From the NCBI GenBank assembly GCA_963745955.1, contig CAVUZI010000005.1, positions 62,001 to 126,000 on the forward strand: a DNA stretch of 64,000 bases. Direction: 5' to 3'. Positions 1-9,397 of the stretch are shown here, one piece after another (within the stretch, counting starts at the first letter, position 1; each line of letters opens with the position of its first letter). Origin of the DNA: Bog-756 sp963745955. GTDB taxonomy: Bacteria; Actinomycetota; Acidimicrobiia; Acidimicrobiales; RAAP-2. Below the pieces are notes generated by a model. The model made no database searches, was not told where the DNA came from, and saw nothing but the letters and a program-made list of their open reading frames with translations. Both the position numbers and the translations under genes were made by a program.

Positions 1-269
1 GTTCGGAGCCACCTCCCCTCCGGTGACCTCGACCAAGGGGATCACCGGACACGGGCTGGGCGCCGTGCGGAGCCATCGAGGCGGTGGCCGTCGTCCTGAG
101 CATCGGGCATCGGCTCATCCCGCCGACCTCCGGCTACGAGCAGCCCGACCCCGACATCCACCTCGACGTGGTGGCCGGCTCCGCCCGGCCCTGGGACCCT
201 GCGCCCGTCCTCTCCAACTCCTTCGGCTTCGGTGGCCACAACGGCTGCCTGGTGATCTCACCGTCATAG
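1..269 (+). CDS. fabF: 3-oxoacyl-ACP synthase II, C-terminal fragment (frameshifted)
   Basis: Only the last part of the gene is inside the window. The frame starting near base 23 reads TSTKGITGHGLGA, the conserved lysine/histidine region of KAS II, and the frame ending at 269 reads LIPPTSGYEQPDPDIHLDVV and then NSFGFGGHN, the classic KAS C-terminal signature with the glycine-rich turn. The two halves are in different frames; the break is near base 76 and equals one extra base. KAS II condenses malonyl-ACP with acyl-ACP in cytoplasmic fatty acid synthesis. Family assignment is strong. I cannot exclude a polyketide or mycolate-type KAS paralogue because the N-terminal two thirds are missing. 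Confidence 0.85.
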
Positions 270-369
270 GCCCGGACCCGACGTCCGACCGTGCGCCGGC
301 GACCGGTCGCCGACCGTCTGGCCGGTGCTCCGGCGACCGCACCGCGGACCGGATGCCCGCCGCGCCCCC

Positions 370-375
370 TACCGT
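370..375 (+). promoter_or_regulatory. Putative -10 box (TACCGT) for the ABC1 kinase gene
   Basis: TACCGT fits the actinobacterial TANNNT -10 consensus and ends 9 bases before the ATG at 385, which predicts an almost leaderless transcript. There is no clear Shine-Dalgarno between the box and the start. Confidence 0.5.
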
Positions 376-384
376 TGAGTCGAC

Positions 385-2073
385 ATGGTTGAGCAACTGA
401 CCCGTTCCGAGCCCGTCCCCGAGCGGGGCGCACGCCCCGATCTGGCCATCGGCGCGTTCACCCCCGACGGCCCGTGGACGGTGGACCCGGCGGCCATGCC
501 GTGGCGCTTCCCGGCCGAGACCGGCGGCGACATCGACAACCTGCGACGCGACGCGGCCACCCTGGCCCGCCAGTTGGTGGCCCCCGAGCGCCTGCCCTCG
601 GCGGCGAGGGTGATGGCCGTTGGGGTGCGGCTCGGGCTGGCCCTCCTCGGCTGGGGGCTACGCGACCGGGGCACGCCGACCTCGAGGTCAGGGCTCTCCC
701 GGCGGCTGCGCCCGGCATTCGAGCGCCTGGGTCCCACCTATATCAAACTCGGCCAGATCATCTCGTCGGGCGAGGGGATCTTTCCCGAGGAGCTGGTCGA
801 CGAGTTCCGGCTGCTGCGCGACCGGGTCCCGCCCGAGCCCTTCTCGACGGTGCGCAGGACCATCGAGGAGGACCTCGGACGGCCGCTGGCCGAGGTGTTC
901 GTGTCGTTCGACCGCGTGCCCATCGCGTCGGCCTCGATCGCCCAGGTGCACGCGGCCACATTGCGGACCGGCGAACGGGTCGTGGTCAAGGTTCAGCGTC
1001 GCACCGTGGCCTCCCTGGTCCGGCTGGACATCGCGGCCATGTCGTGGATCGCCCCCCTGCTGGTGGGGCGCATCCCGATCACCGCCCTGACCAATCCCCC
1101 GGCCCTGGTCGAGCTGTTCGCGGAGACGATCGTCGAGGAGCTCGATTTCCGGCTCGAGGCGCAGAACATGTTGGACATCGCCAAGGTGTTCGCGGTCACC
1201 GGCGAACGGTTCATCGTGGTGCCACGGCCCCACCCCGAGCTGGTGACCAGACGGGTCCTGGTCATGGAGCAGCTGCATGGCTTCACCTGGGGCAACGCCG
1301 ATGGCATGCGGGCCGCGGGCATCGACACCGCCGCCGTGCTGCGGTCGAGCCTGATCGCCTTCCTCGAGGGCGCCCTCCTGTACGGGGTCTTCCACGGAGA
1401 TCTGCACGGCGGGAACCTGATGGTGCAGCGTGACGGCACGGTGGCGCTGCTGGACTTCGGGATCACCGGCCGCCTCGACGAGCGGAAGCGGCTGGCCTTC
1501 CTCCGCCTGCAGATGGGGGCCACCACCAACAACCTGGAGGTCCAGGTCGAGGCCTTGCGGGACCTCGGGGCGTTGCCGGCGGACTCCGATGTGACCGCGG
1601 TCATCCGCGACCTCGGTCTCGACCGGCCAGCCCTCGACCCCACCACGCTGACCGCGGACGAGATGGTGGACGAACTGCGCGAGGTGACCAAGGCGCTCCT
1701 CGGCTACGGTGCCCGGCTGCCCAAGGAGCTGATGCTCTTCGTCAAGGACATCCTCTTCCTCAACGGCTCGATGGCCACGCTGGCGCCGGACGTCGACATC
1801 CTGGGCGAGATCCTGGCCGTGGTCACCTACTTCACCGAGCGGCACGGCGAGCGGATCGCCCGGGACATCGGCGTCGAGCTCCTCGAGAGCCCGGTCGACC
1901 TCGACGGCTATCGCGCCGCCATGGGATTCACCGAGGAGAACGAATCGATCACCTTCCGGGACCTCCAGGAGCGCCGGGAGCTGATCCGACGCCGGTTGGA
2001 GCAGCGGGCCGACAGCCGGAGCCGCCGTTCGTTCGCCAAGGCCCTCTACCGACTCATCCGGCCCGACCGGTGA
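385..2073 (+). CDS. ABC1/UbiB (AarF) family atypical protein kinase
   Basis: A 562-residue intact ORF. Family signatures are visible: LGPTYIKLGQIIS (the KxGQ motif of ABC1 kinases), ASIAQVHAATL, FHGDLHGGNLMV (catalytic-loop equivalent) and LLDFGITGRL (metal-binding DFG). The family supports isoprenoid-lipid (ubiquinone or menaquinone) homeostasis; the UbiB-type ATPase is regulatory rather than a classic protein kinase. The C-terminal part lacks an obvious pair of membrane helices, so membrane attachment is unclear. The ATG at 385 sits 9 bases after a -10-like box. It converges on trpA, with a strong hairpin between the two stop codons. The menaquinone genes menG and menF occur about 20 kb away in the same window, which fits a quinone role, but the physiological substrate cannot be read from sequence. 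Confidence 0.88.
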   Translation: MVEQLTRSEPVPERGARPDLAIGAFTPDGPWTVDPAAMPWRFPAETGGDIDNLRRDAATLARQLVAPERLPSAARVMAVGVRLGLALLGWGLRDRGTPTSRSGLSRRLRPAFERLGPTYIKLGQIISSGEGIFPEELVDEFRLLRDRVPPEPFSTVRRTIEEDLGRPLAEVFVSFDRVPIASASIAQVHAATLRTGERVVVKVQRRTVASLVRLDIAAMSWIAPLLVGRIPITALTNPPALVELFAETIVEELDFRLEAQNMLDIAKVFAVTGERFIVVPRPHPELVTRRVLVMEQLHGFTWGNADGMRAAGIDTAAVLRSSLIAFLEGALLYGVFHGDLHGGNLMVQRDGTVALLDFGITGRLDERKRLAFLRLQMGATTNNLEVQVEALRDLGALPADSDVTAVIRDLGLDRPALDPTTLTADEMVDELREVTKALLGYGARLPKELMLFVKDILFLNGSMATLAPDVDILGEILAVVTYFTERHGERIARDIGVELLESPVDLDGYRAAMGFTEENESITFRDLQERRELIRRRLEQRADSRSRRSFAKALYRLIRPDR

Positions 2074-2079
2074 TCATCT

Positions 2080-2112
2080 CCGTCGTACCGGCCCCGGCCG
2101 GTGTTGCGACGG
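2080..2112. terminator. Bidirectional hairpin between ABC1 kinase and trpA
   Basis: A nested inverted repeat: outer arms CCGTCG (2080-2085) and CGACGG (2107-2112), inner arms ACCGGCC (2087-2093) and GGCCGGT (2096-2102). It lies in the 58 bases between convergent stop codons. There is no T-run, as is usual in high-GC actinobacteria, so it could end transcription from both sides. Confidence 0.65.
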
Positions 2113-2131
2113 AGCCCGGTCCGATCCCGGT

Positions 2132-2975
2132 TCAACCGGCGTCGAGCGCGCGACGCAGCGAGGAGACGAACTCGGCGGCTCCGTCGGGCCCCTCCCCCTC
2201 CAGAAGACGCCGGACGAGGGCCGATCCGACCACCACCCCGTCGGCCACCTGGCAGACCTCGACGGCCTGTTCAGGGGTGGACACCCCGATCCCCACGCAC
2301 ACCGGCAGTTCGGTGACGGCGCCGATCCGCTCGGCCACCTCGCGGGCCGAATCGGCCAGCACGGCCTGCTCGCCCGGTGACTCCCATCCGTCCGACGGCG
2401 TAGACGAAGCCGCGGGACCGGTCGCAGATGGCCCGGATCCGGTCGGAGGGAGTCGACGGTGCCACCAGCAGGACGGTGGCCACGTCGGCCCCGTCGGCGG
2501 CCTCCGACCAGGGTCCGATCTCCTCCAGCGGGAGGTCGGGGATGATCGCGCCGGAGACACCCGACTCGGCCATCATCCCGGCGATCCGGGCGTGCCCCGC
2601 CCGGTAGATGAGGTTGTAGTAGGTCATCACCACCAGGGGCACGCCCACGTCGATCCGGCTCAGGTCGGCCAGGATCCCGTCGGGCGTGGTGCCCCGCTCG
2701 AGGGCCCGAAGCGACGCCTCCTGGATGGTGGGACCGTCGATCATCGGGTCCGAGAAGGGGATCCCCACCTCGATGGCGTCGGCCCCCGCCCCGGCGAGCG
2801 CCTCGACGGTGAGCAGCCAGCCGTCGTCCATGCCGCCGGTCACGTACGGGACCAGCAACTTGTGGCCGGCATCGCGCCGGGCCACCAAGACCGATTCCAG
2901 GCGGCCCGGGCGGTGGGCGACCACCGTCTTGGTCCCGGGCCGCTGGTCCCCGGGGCCGGGCCCGAACTCCGTCAC
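2132..2975 (-). CDS. trpA: Tryptophan synthase alpha chain (frameshifted)
   Basis: TrpA cleaves indole-3-glycerol phosphate and passes indole to TrpB. The N-terminal frame gives the catalytic Glu in GADAIEVGIP and Asp in FSDPMIDGP, plus VVMTYYNLIY and FVYAV. The C-terminal frame gives LADSAREVAERI, VGIGVSTPEQA and ADGVVVGSALVR, the phosphate-binding end of the TIM barrel. The frames meet near 2375 with one extra base; after removal the protein is about 280 residues, normal for TrpA. The start overlaps the trpB stop by 4 bases (ATGA at 2972-2975), so it is probably coupled to trpB in a trpC-F-B-A unit. Confidence 0.92.
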
Positions 2976-4145
2976 GAGCCGGCCCGCAGTACGTCACGGA
3001 CCTGGGCCACGTCCTTGTCGCCGCGTCCCGACAGGTTGACCAGCACCGTCGAGCCCGCGGGCAGCGCCGGTGTGCCCGCAGTGGCGATCACCCAGGCAAT
3101 GGCGTGGGCCGACTCGAGGGCGGGGATGATCCCCTCGGTCCGGGCCAGCCGCTGGAAGGCCTCGATCACCGGCTGATCACCGGCCGTCTCGTAGCGGGCC
3201 CGGCCCAGCTCGCCCAGGTAGGCGTGCTCGGGCCCGATTCCCGGGTAGTCGAGGCCGGCCGAGATGGACTGGGCCTCGAGGATCTGGCCGGCTTCGTCCT
3301 GCATGAGGGCGCTCCGCATGCCGTGGAGCACACCCGGGTATGCCCGTGGTCATCGCCGACCCGCCGGCCGCCTCGACGGCCACCAACGCCGACACCGTGT
3401 CGTCGGCGAACCCGGCGAAGATCCCCGCCGCGTTGGAGCCGCCACCCGCACAGGCCACGACCACGTCGGGGTCGTCGCCGCCGAGGAGGACGCGGCACTG
3501 CTCCCGGGCCTCGTCGCCGATGACCCGCTGGAACTCCCTGACCATCCACGGATAGGGATGCGGGCCCATCACCGAACCCAGGCAGTAATGGGTGTCACCG
3601 ACCGACGCCACCCAGTCGCGTAGGGCCTCGTTGACAGCGTCCTTCAGCGTCCGGCTGCCACTCGAGACCGGCCGCACCTCGGCGCCCAACAGCTCCATCC
3701 GGAACACGTTGAGCTCCTGGCGTCGCATGTCCACCTCGCCCATGTAGACCACGCAGGTCATGCCGAGCAGGGCCGCCGCGGTGGCGGTGGCCACGCCGTG
3801 CTGCCCGGCGCCGGTCTCGGCGATCAGCCGGTTCTTCCCCATGCGCCGGGCCAACAGCCCTTGGCCGATGACGTTGTTGAGCTTGTGCGAGCCGGTGTGG
3901 GCCAGGTCCTCCCGCTTGAGCAGGATGCGCACGCCGAGCTCGGTGGAGAGCCGGTCGCAGACGGTGACCGGCGTGGGACGGCCGCCGTAGTGACGGAGGA
4001 CACCGTCGAACTCGGTGCGGAAGGACGGGTCGACCCAGGCCGAGCGGAAGGCCGCCTCCAGCTCCAGGCATGCCGGAACCAGCGACTCGGGGACGTAGCG
4101 CCCACCGAAGCGACCGAACCGGCCGGTCGGGCCGGGATCCCCCAT
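2972..4145 (-). CDS. trpB: Tryptophan synthase beta chain (frameshifted)
   Basis: TrpB condenses indole with serine using PLP. Visible motifs are the N-terminal GRFGRFGGRYVPE, the PLP lysine in AHTGSHKLNN, the EGAGQHG equivalent (ETGAGQHGVA) and the phosphate-binding CAGGGSNAAG. The frame breaks near 3332 (one extra base, just after ...MTTG) and continues as VLHGMRSALMQ through GLDYPGIGPEH to the end. Corrected length is about 390 residues, as expected. The ATG at 4145 is preferred because it precedes the conserved GDPGPTGRFGRFGG; a GTG five codons earlier directly after the trpF stop is possible. It follows trpF closely and overlaps trpA by 4 bases. Confidence 0.93.
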
Positions 4146-4159
4146 GATCTCGGGGGCCA

Positions 4160-4903
4160 CTACTCGCTCTGCCAATCGAACAGGCCAGAGGCCTCGGCGC
4201 CGGCGCCGTCGGCTCCGCCGTCGAGCGGGTCCCCGACGTACCCGCGGTCGGCGGCCGCAGCCGCCCGGGCCGCCTCGTGCGCGGCCGAGATGAACTCGCG
4301 CAGCCTGCCCGGATCCTTGACTCCGGGCGAGGCCTCGACCCCACTGCACACATCGACACCCCAGGGATGGAGATGGGCGATGGCGGCACCCACATTCTCC
4401 GGTCGCAGGCCTCCCGACACGATCAGCCGGCGCGGATCGACCACCCCTTCGGCCAGGCGCCAGTCGAACAGCTCGCCCGATCCGGGACTTGCCCCGTCGA
4501 TCATCAACACCTGGGCCCCGTACTCGGCGAACCGTTCGATCCTGCGGTTGCCGGCCGGGAAGGCCTTGATGGTCAGACCCACCCGGTCGGCGATCCATCG
4601 GGTGTCGTCGATGGACTCGACCCCGTGGAGCTGGACCGCCCGCAGTCCGATCTGGTTGGCGATCTCGATGACCCGTTTGGGCGCCTCGTCCCGGAAGACC
4701 CCGACCGTCATCGTCTCGTATGGGATGCGCTTCACGATGTCGGCGACCGCCGACGGTGCCATCTGGCGCGGCGACGGGGCAAAGACGAACCCGACCGCCG
4801 AGGCCCCCATGCCCACGGCCAGCAGGGCGTCGGCCTCGGTGGTCACCCCGCAGATCTTCACGAACACGTCGCCGACCTCCGCACCTCCGTCGAAGGAGAT
4901 CAC
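4160..4903 (-). CDS. trpF: Phosphoribosylanthranilate isomerase
   Basis: Intact 247-residue ORF for the third step of tryptophan synthesis. The catalytic Cys is in VKICGVT near residue 18. The general acid Asp is in VLMIDGASPGSG. The phosphate site is covered by RLIVSGGLRPENV and GVDVCSGVEASPG. A C-terminal tail of about 35 residues rich in Ala, Gly and Asp is longer than usual. The ATG at 4903 overlaps the trpC stop by 4 bases; translation may instead start nearer VFVKICG. Many actinobacteria lack trpF and use the dual HisA/TrpF enzyme PriA, so a dedicated TrpF beside a separate HisA here is notable. Confidence 0.93.
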   Translation of the reverse strand: MISFDGGAEVGDVFVKICGVTTEADALLAVGMGASAVGFVFAPSPRQMAPSAVADIVKRIPYETMTVGVFRDEAPKRVIEIANQIGLRAVQLHGVESIDDTRWIADRVGLTIKAFPAGNRRIERFAEYGAQVLMIDGASPGSGELFDWRLAEGVVDPRRLIVSGGLRPENVGAAIAHLHPWGVDVCSGVEASPGVKDPGRLREFISAAHEAARAAAAADRGYVGDPLDGGADGAGAEASGLFDWQSE

Positions 4904-5691
4904 CGGACCGCCCTGAGCAGGTCGGCGATGGCGTCCTGCCGGGCGCGCGAACGGATCAGGGTCTCCCCCACCAGCACGGCCCGGTACCCGGCACCGGCCA
5001 ACGCGGCCACGTCGTCGGCGTTGCGGATCCCCGACTCGGCCACCGCCACCACCTCGGCCGGGATCGAGCCACCGAGAGCCAGGGCGCGCTCGCGATCGAC
5101 CTCGAAGGTGCGGAGGTCGCGTTGGTTCACGCCGATCATGCGGGCCCCGGCGCCCAGGGCTCGCTTGAGCTCGAGCTCGTCATGCACTTCGACCAACGCT
5201 GTCAGCGACAACCGTTCCGACAGGAGGAGCAGGGACTTCAGCTCACCATCGCCGAGCGCGGCCACGATCAGCAGGACGGCGTCGGCGCCCATGGTGCGGG
5301 CATCGCACACGTCGAGGGCGCTCACCGTGAAGTCCTTCCGCAGGACGGGAAGCGAGCAGGCGGAACGGGCCGATCCGAGGTCCTCGACACTACCTCCGAA
5401 GAACTCTCGGTCGGTGAGGACGGAGAGGCAGGCGGCACCACCGGCTTCGTACTCCATGGCGACCGCGGCTGGATCGAGATCGGGATCGAGATCGCCCTTG
5501 GACGGCGACCGGCGCTTGACCTCTGCGATCACCGCCATCCCGTCGCGGGTCGACGCGGTCATGATGGCATCGTCGAACGACCGGATGGGTCCGGCGGATC
5601 CGGCCGCCTCGACGGCCGCGTCGAGGTCGCGGAGGTCCGTGGCCGCACGCGCCCGATGGGCGGCGAGGATGGAGTCCAGGTACGCCGGCAT
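4900..5691 (-). CDS. trpC: Indole-3-glycerol phosphate synthase
   Basis: Intact 263-residue TIM-barrel enzyme closing the indole ring. Key motifs: the catalytic Lys in VIAEVKRRSPSKG, LSVLTDREFFGG, LPVLRKDFTV (second Lys), GVNQRDLRTF and VAESGIRNADDV followed by GYRAVLVGE. The first gene of the trpC-F-B-A unit. A TAGGCT box ends 9 bases before the ATG at 5691, so the unit probably has its own promoter in the divergent region shared with the SDR gene. trpD and trpG are not in the window and trpE lies about 5 kb away, so the pathway is split. Confidence 0.95.
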   Translation of the reverse strand: MPAYLDSILAAHRARAATDLRDLDAAVEAAGSAGPIRSFDDAIMTASTRDGMAVIAEVKRRSPSKGDLDPDLDPAAVAMEYEAGGAACLSVLTDREFFGGSVEDLGSARSACSLPVLRKDFTVSALDVCDARTMGADAVLLIVAALGDGELKSLLLLSERLSLTALVEVHDELELKRALGAGARMIGVNQRDLRTFEVDRERALALGGSIPAEVVAVAESGIRNADDVAALAGAGYRAVLVGETLIRSRARQDAIADLLRAVR

Positions 5692-5700
5692 GGCCTTTGC

Positions 5701-5706
5701 AGCCTA
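5701..5706 (-). promoter_or_regulatory. Putative -10 box for the trpC-F-B-A unit
   Basis: On the minus strand this reads TAGGCT and ends 9 bases before the trpC ATG, predicting a near-leaderless trp transcript. Confidence 0.5.
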
Positions 5707-5743
5707 CCGGGGTGGTCGTGGGCCCCGGTGACCGACCCGGTGG

Positions 5744-5797
5744 CGGATGACTGGGTCACAATGGCACGGCCGGATGACTGCGTCACAATGGCACGAC
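5744..5797. repeat. 27-bp tandem duplication in the trpC/SDR divergent region
   Basis: Two adjacent 27-base units (5744-5770 and 5771-5797) differ at only two positions. Each holds an inverted repeat TGAC-N3-GTCA (5748-5758 and 5775-5785) followed by CAATGGCAC. The location between divergent starts makes these plausible paired operators, but no regulator is identified. Confidence 0.75.
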
Positions 5798-5915
5798 GGG
5801 GTCAGGCTGGCCGGGTGGGAGGTTTCCCTGGGCCCGGCTGCGTCCTCGGGCCTGCCGGTTCGCCGGGGACGGGCTGATTCCGGTGGGGCCGCTATCACTA
5901 CGAACGGGAGATCCA

Positions 5916-6716
5916 ATGGATGACGTGATTCTCATCACCGGGGCGTCGGCGGGAATCGGCAAGGCCTGTGCCGACCGCCAACACGCCCGGGGATGGAAGG
6001 TGGTCGGGGCCAGCAGGCGGGGCGTCTCCTCGGGAGGTTGGGCGCCCTTGGTGATGGACGTCGACAGCGACACCTCGGTCGCCTCCGGCGTCGAGGCGCT
6101 GCTGGGCGAGCACGGTCGGCTGGACGCCGTGGTGGCCTGTGCCGGTTGGGGGCTGGCCGGGGCGGCCGAGCAGACCCCCATCGGTGACGCGAAGGACCAG
6201 ATGGAGACCAATTTCTGGGGGGCGGTGCGGGTGGTGCAACAGGCACTACCGGTCATGCGCAGACAGGGCCGGGGCCGGATCGTCCTGATCAGCTCGATCG
6301 GTGGGATCATCGGCATCCCCTTCCAGTCCTTCTACAGCGCCAGCAAATTCGCCATGGAGGGGTACGGCGAATCGCTGGCCTACGAGGTGGAACCGTTCGG
6401 CATCCAGGTCACTCTGGTCGAGCCGGGAAATGTCCGTACCGACTTCACCCAGAACCGGCGCGACGTGGCTGTGACGGATGACGACGACGCCTACAGGACG
6501 GCCACGGCCAAAGCGGTGGGGACCATGATCGAGGACGAGGCCAACGGTGTGCCGCCCGACGACGTGGCCGCGGTCGTCCAGCGTGCGCTCGAGGCCAGAC
6601 GCGCACCCCGGCGGATGTCGGTGGGCAAGTTCGACGAGCGGATCGGGATCATGGGCAAGCGGCTGCTGCCGTACCGGCTGTTCGAGCGGGCGGCCAAGGG
6701 TAGCCTCGGCGTCTGA
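5916..6716 (+). CDS. Short-chain dehydrogenase/reductase (SDR)
   Basis: A 266-residue classical SDR, an NAD(P)-dependent oxidoreductase of unknown substrate. The Rossmann motif ITGASAGIGKA is at the N-terminus, followed by VVACAGWG (NNAG equivalent), SSIGG with the catalytic Ser region, and YSASKFAMEGYGESL with the catalytic Tyr and Lys. The ATG at 5916 is chosen because GGGAG lies 6 bases upstream; an upstream in-frame start at 5883 would add an unconserved leader. It probably forms a transcription unit with the next gene, 41 bases downstream. Specificity cannot be assigned; the proline-glycine region PGNVRTDF fits the common SDR loop. Confidence 0.87.
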   Translation: MDDVILITGASAGIGKACADRQHARGWKVVGASRRGVSSGGWAPLVMDVDSDTSVASGVEALLGEHGRLDAVVACAGWGLAGAAEQTPIGDAKDQMETNFWGAVRVVQQALPVMRRQGRGRIVLISSIGGIIGIPFQSFYSASKFAMEGYGESLAYEVEPFGIQVTLVEPGNVRTDFTQNRRDVAVTDDDDAYRTATAKAVGTMIEDEANGVPPDDVAAVVQRALEARRAPRRMSVGKFDERIGIMGKRLLPYRLFERAAKGSLGV

Positions 6717-6757
6717 CGCCTCTGCCACCGAGGACGAGGCGTGCAAGGAGGCAGGGC

Positions 6758-7921
6758 ATGGCCAACCCGCTGGGCCCGCTGGGCCCCGCAGACGAGCGCT
6801 TCGACCACCAGATCGCCGACACGTTCGCGACGGTCGGCCTCAGTGACCCGTCCTGGACGGAGAAGGTCTGCGCCATGGCGGCGCGACGGGACGGGAGCCT
6901 GCAGCTGGGGTTCGGCATGGGCAAATACACCAACCGCAACGTGCTCGACGGCTACGCCGGCCTGTCGCGGGGCGCGGAGCAGATCACCGTCCGGGGAAGC
7001 CGCCGGCTCTTCCCCCGGTTCGACGACTCATCGGTCGGACCCATCCACTACGAAGTGCTCGAACCAATGAAGCGGGTGCGATTCGTCCTCGATCCGAACC
7101 CGTGCCAGCCGTTGGCGTTCGACTGGGTCTTCGAGGGTGTGCTGCCGCCGGCCACCGAGGAGCGGACCCACCAGCGGACGCCTCTCGGCTACCGGGTCAG
7201 CGCCGACCTGGTCCGGTACCACCAGATCGGCACCGCGTCGGGCTGGGTCGAGATCGACGGCGAGCGCGAGGACATCACCTCCGACCAGTGGGTGTCGACC
7301 CGGGACCACTCGTGGGGTGTCCGTTACGACGTGGGGACGCCGCCCACCGACACCGACCCGTTCAATCCGGTCGCGGAGATGAACTTCCAGATGATCTGGA
7401 GTCCCATCCTGATGACCGACCCGGACGGCACGCGGTGGGGCCTGTTCATGCACCTCATCGAGATGATCGGGTTCGGCCACCACCGGCGCACGGTGACCGG
7501 GGCCATCGAGCACGATGACGGGCGGGTCGAGCGGATGACCGATATCCGACCCAATCTGGCCTTCGACCCGGCCAACCGGAGGTTGCTGGGCGGGGACGTG
7601 ACCGTGACCATGGACGACGGGTCGGTGCGCTCCTTCCTGATGGAGGTCCCCACCGCCACCGGATTCCACCTCGGGACAGGGCTCTATTTCGGATGGCAGG
7701 GCCACCATCACGGCGAATGGCGCGGGGAGCTCCAGGTGGACGGGGAGCGCATCGAGGACTGCCGCCCGCCCGACGTGGCCCGCCAGCTCCATCAGATCCG
7801 GGACACCTTCGTCGTGGTCCGCGACCTCGATTCGGGTGCCGTGGGCCAGGGCAACTGCCAGCCGATGGTCACCGGTGCCCATCCCGCACTGGGCCTCGAC
7901 GCCGACTCGTCGTTCTGGTAG
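6758..7921 (+). CDS. CrtC/AttH lipocalin-like protein (DUF7064/DUF7065 type)
   Basis: Intact 387-residue ORF without signal peptide or membrane segments. The central DQWVSTRDHSWGVRYDVG and the later GTGLYFGWQGHHHGEW resemble the DRSWG-containing fold of hydroxyneurosporene-synthase (CrtC)/AttH-like proteins that sit next to APH-family kinases in actinobacteria. Here too such a kinase follows, on the opposite strand. ATG at 6758 has GCAAGGAGGCAG upstream (a good Shine-Dalgarno). The reaction is unknown. The family name rests on recalled motif resemblance, not a search. Confidence 0.6.
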   Translation: MANPLGPLGPADERFDHQIADTFATVGLSDPSWTEKVCAMAARRDGSLQLGFGMGKYTNRNVLDGYAGLSRGAEQITVRGSRRLFPRFDDSSVGPIHYEVLEPMKRVRFVLDPNPCQPLAFDWVFEGVLPPATEERTHQRTPLGYRVSADLVRYHQIGTASGWVEIDGEREDITSDQWVSTRDHSWGVRYDVGTPPTDTDPFNPVAEMNFQMIWSPILMTDPDGTRWGLFMHLIEMIGFGHHRRTVTGAIEHDDGRVERMTDIRPNLAFDPANRRLLGGDVTVTMDDGSVRSFLMEVPTATGFHLGTGLYFGWQGHHHGEWRGELQVDGERIEDCRPPDVARQLHQIRDTFVVVRDLDSGAVGQGNCQPMVTGAHPALGLDADSSFW

Positions 7922-7989
7922 CCGCACCGGGCTCAGGCGGCCGGGTCGGAATCACAGCCAGCCGCACCGGGCCCGTCCCGACCAGTCGG

Positions 7990-9170
7990 TCAGAGGGCCA
8001 CCCCGGCCCAGTAGCTGCCGTCGAGGATGCCGCGGAGCGTGGCCCGGTGGATGATCAGGTCATCGATGTCATCGGGCGGCTCCGCCTCGCCGAAGAAGAT
8101 CGACCGCTCGGTGACCCGTCGCATGATGGCGCCGTGCCGGATGGCGGCGAAGGCGATGTACCAGGTCAGATCGGCGGGCTCGTGCCCGGACGCCTTGGCG
8201 TAGGACTCGACCACGTCGGCCGGGCGGAACATCCGCGGCAGCCCGGGAGCGCCCAGGTCCACCGCCAGGTCCTGGAAGAACAGGTGGAGATAGGACATCC
8301 ACCCGAGATCGACCTCGGGTGGGGCCACCCCGGCCATCTCCCAGTCGAGGACGGCAACCACCTCGTTGTCCCGGAACATCATGTTCCCGATGCGGCCGTC
8401 TCCCCACGACAGGGCGTCCCCGCCGGCCTCGGTCGGGAAATTGTCGGCGAGCCAGTCGAAGCACTCGGCCAGCAGGGGGGAGGGAGCGTCCTTCACCACC
8501 CACTCGTAGTACGTCCGCCAGTGGTTGAAGCTCCGCTCGGAGGGAGCTCTCGCCCGGCGCCGGGTGCTCGAGAAAGGAGAGGTCGTAACGGTCCGGAGTG
8601 ATGGAATGGATGCCGGCCATGGCCCGGATGGCCGATTCCTGCACCTTCCGGCGGTCGGCGTCGCTCCCGTCGAAGACCCAGTTGTCACCGAACGTGTACG
8701 GGAGCACGTCGGGGGGCACCGAGCCCCTCGATCCTGGCCATGACGAAGAAGGAGCCGCCGAGGACGGACGGATCCGGCTCGTACCAGAAGGTCTCGGGCA
8801 CCGGCACCCGGGTGTGCTCGCGGACCAGACGCATGACCTGGAACTGCATGCCGAGGTCGTAGGTGGTGAACACCGGGTAGTCGGTGGCCGGCGGCTCGAT
8901 CCGCGCCACCAGCCGGTGGGCGGTCGGCCCGCCGTCCTCGTCCCACACCGCGGTGAACAGGAGCGTCTCGGACGACATCCCGTTGCTCTCGGGGCTGGAC
9001 ACCTCGCTGATGACCGGCGGCTTCCCGGGATCGAGCCGGTCGCCCAGCCACACCCGGAGCCGCTCGGCCAACTCCGCCGGATCGCGTGTCGATGTGGTGA
9101 TGTGCTCGGCGTCCATCTCGACCGCGTTGTCCCGAGATGCCGCCGTGGGCGCCGTCCGGTCTGTGCTCAT
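7990..9170 (-). CDS. Aminoglycoside-phosphotransferase (APH) family kinase, frameshifted twice
   Basis: The catalytic loop reads SWGDGRIGNMMF (the HGDxxxxN loop with Trp replacing His) and the metal-binding Asp lies in AVLDWEMAGVAPPEVDLGW. The N-terminal frame holds the ATP-binding lobe (SNGMSSETLLF, RLVARIEPP). Frame changes occur near 8720 and 8539, each one extra base, giving about 393 residues. The ATG at 9170 is chosen for the GGAGG five bases upstream. Such proteins in actinobacteria are usually not antibiotic-resistance enzymes but kinases of unknown small molecules, often paired with the DUF protein that converges on it here. Its substrate is unknown. Confidence 0.8.
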
Positions 9171-9397
9171 CCCTGCCTCCGATGTGGTCGTTGTGTCTCG
9201 TGTGTGGCCACCGGCGTCGTCGGTTCGCAGGCATGCGGAACAACTCGGACCTGGGGCAGGTCGCGCTCGACGGAACCAGGAGCGCACACGGTGCTCCGCG
9301 GCAACGTTCCCCCGATCTCCCCACCGGTGTCACCCGTGTCGGCCCGGGAGATGGTCTAGCACCTCGCTCGCCGCTGGGGACAGACCCGGTCTCCCCT

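Noticed and set aside
2070..3176. 368-codon ORF on the plus strand antisense to trpA/trpB
   Set aside because: Shadow of trpA and trpB; composition is Arg/Pro/Gly/Asp-rich with no recognisable domain.
7990..9170. Antibiotic resistance by the APH-like protein
   Set aside because: The family is dominated in actinobacteria by non-resistance kinases, the catalytic His is replaced by Trp, and the context is not mobile.
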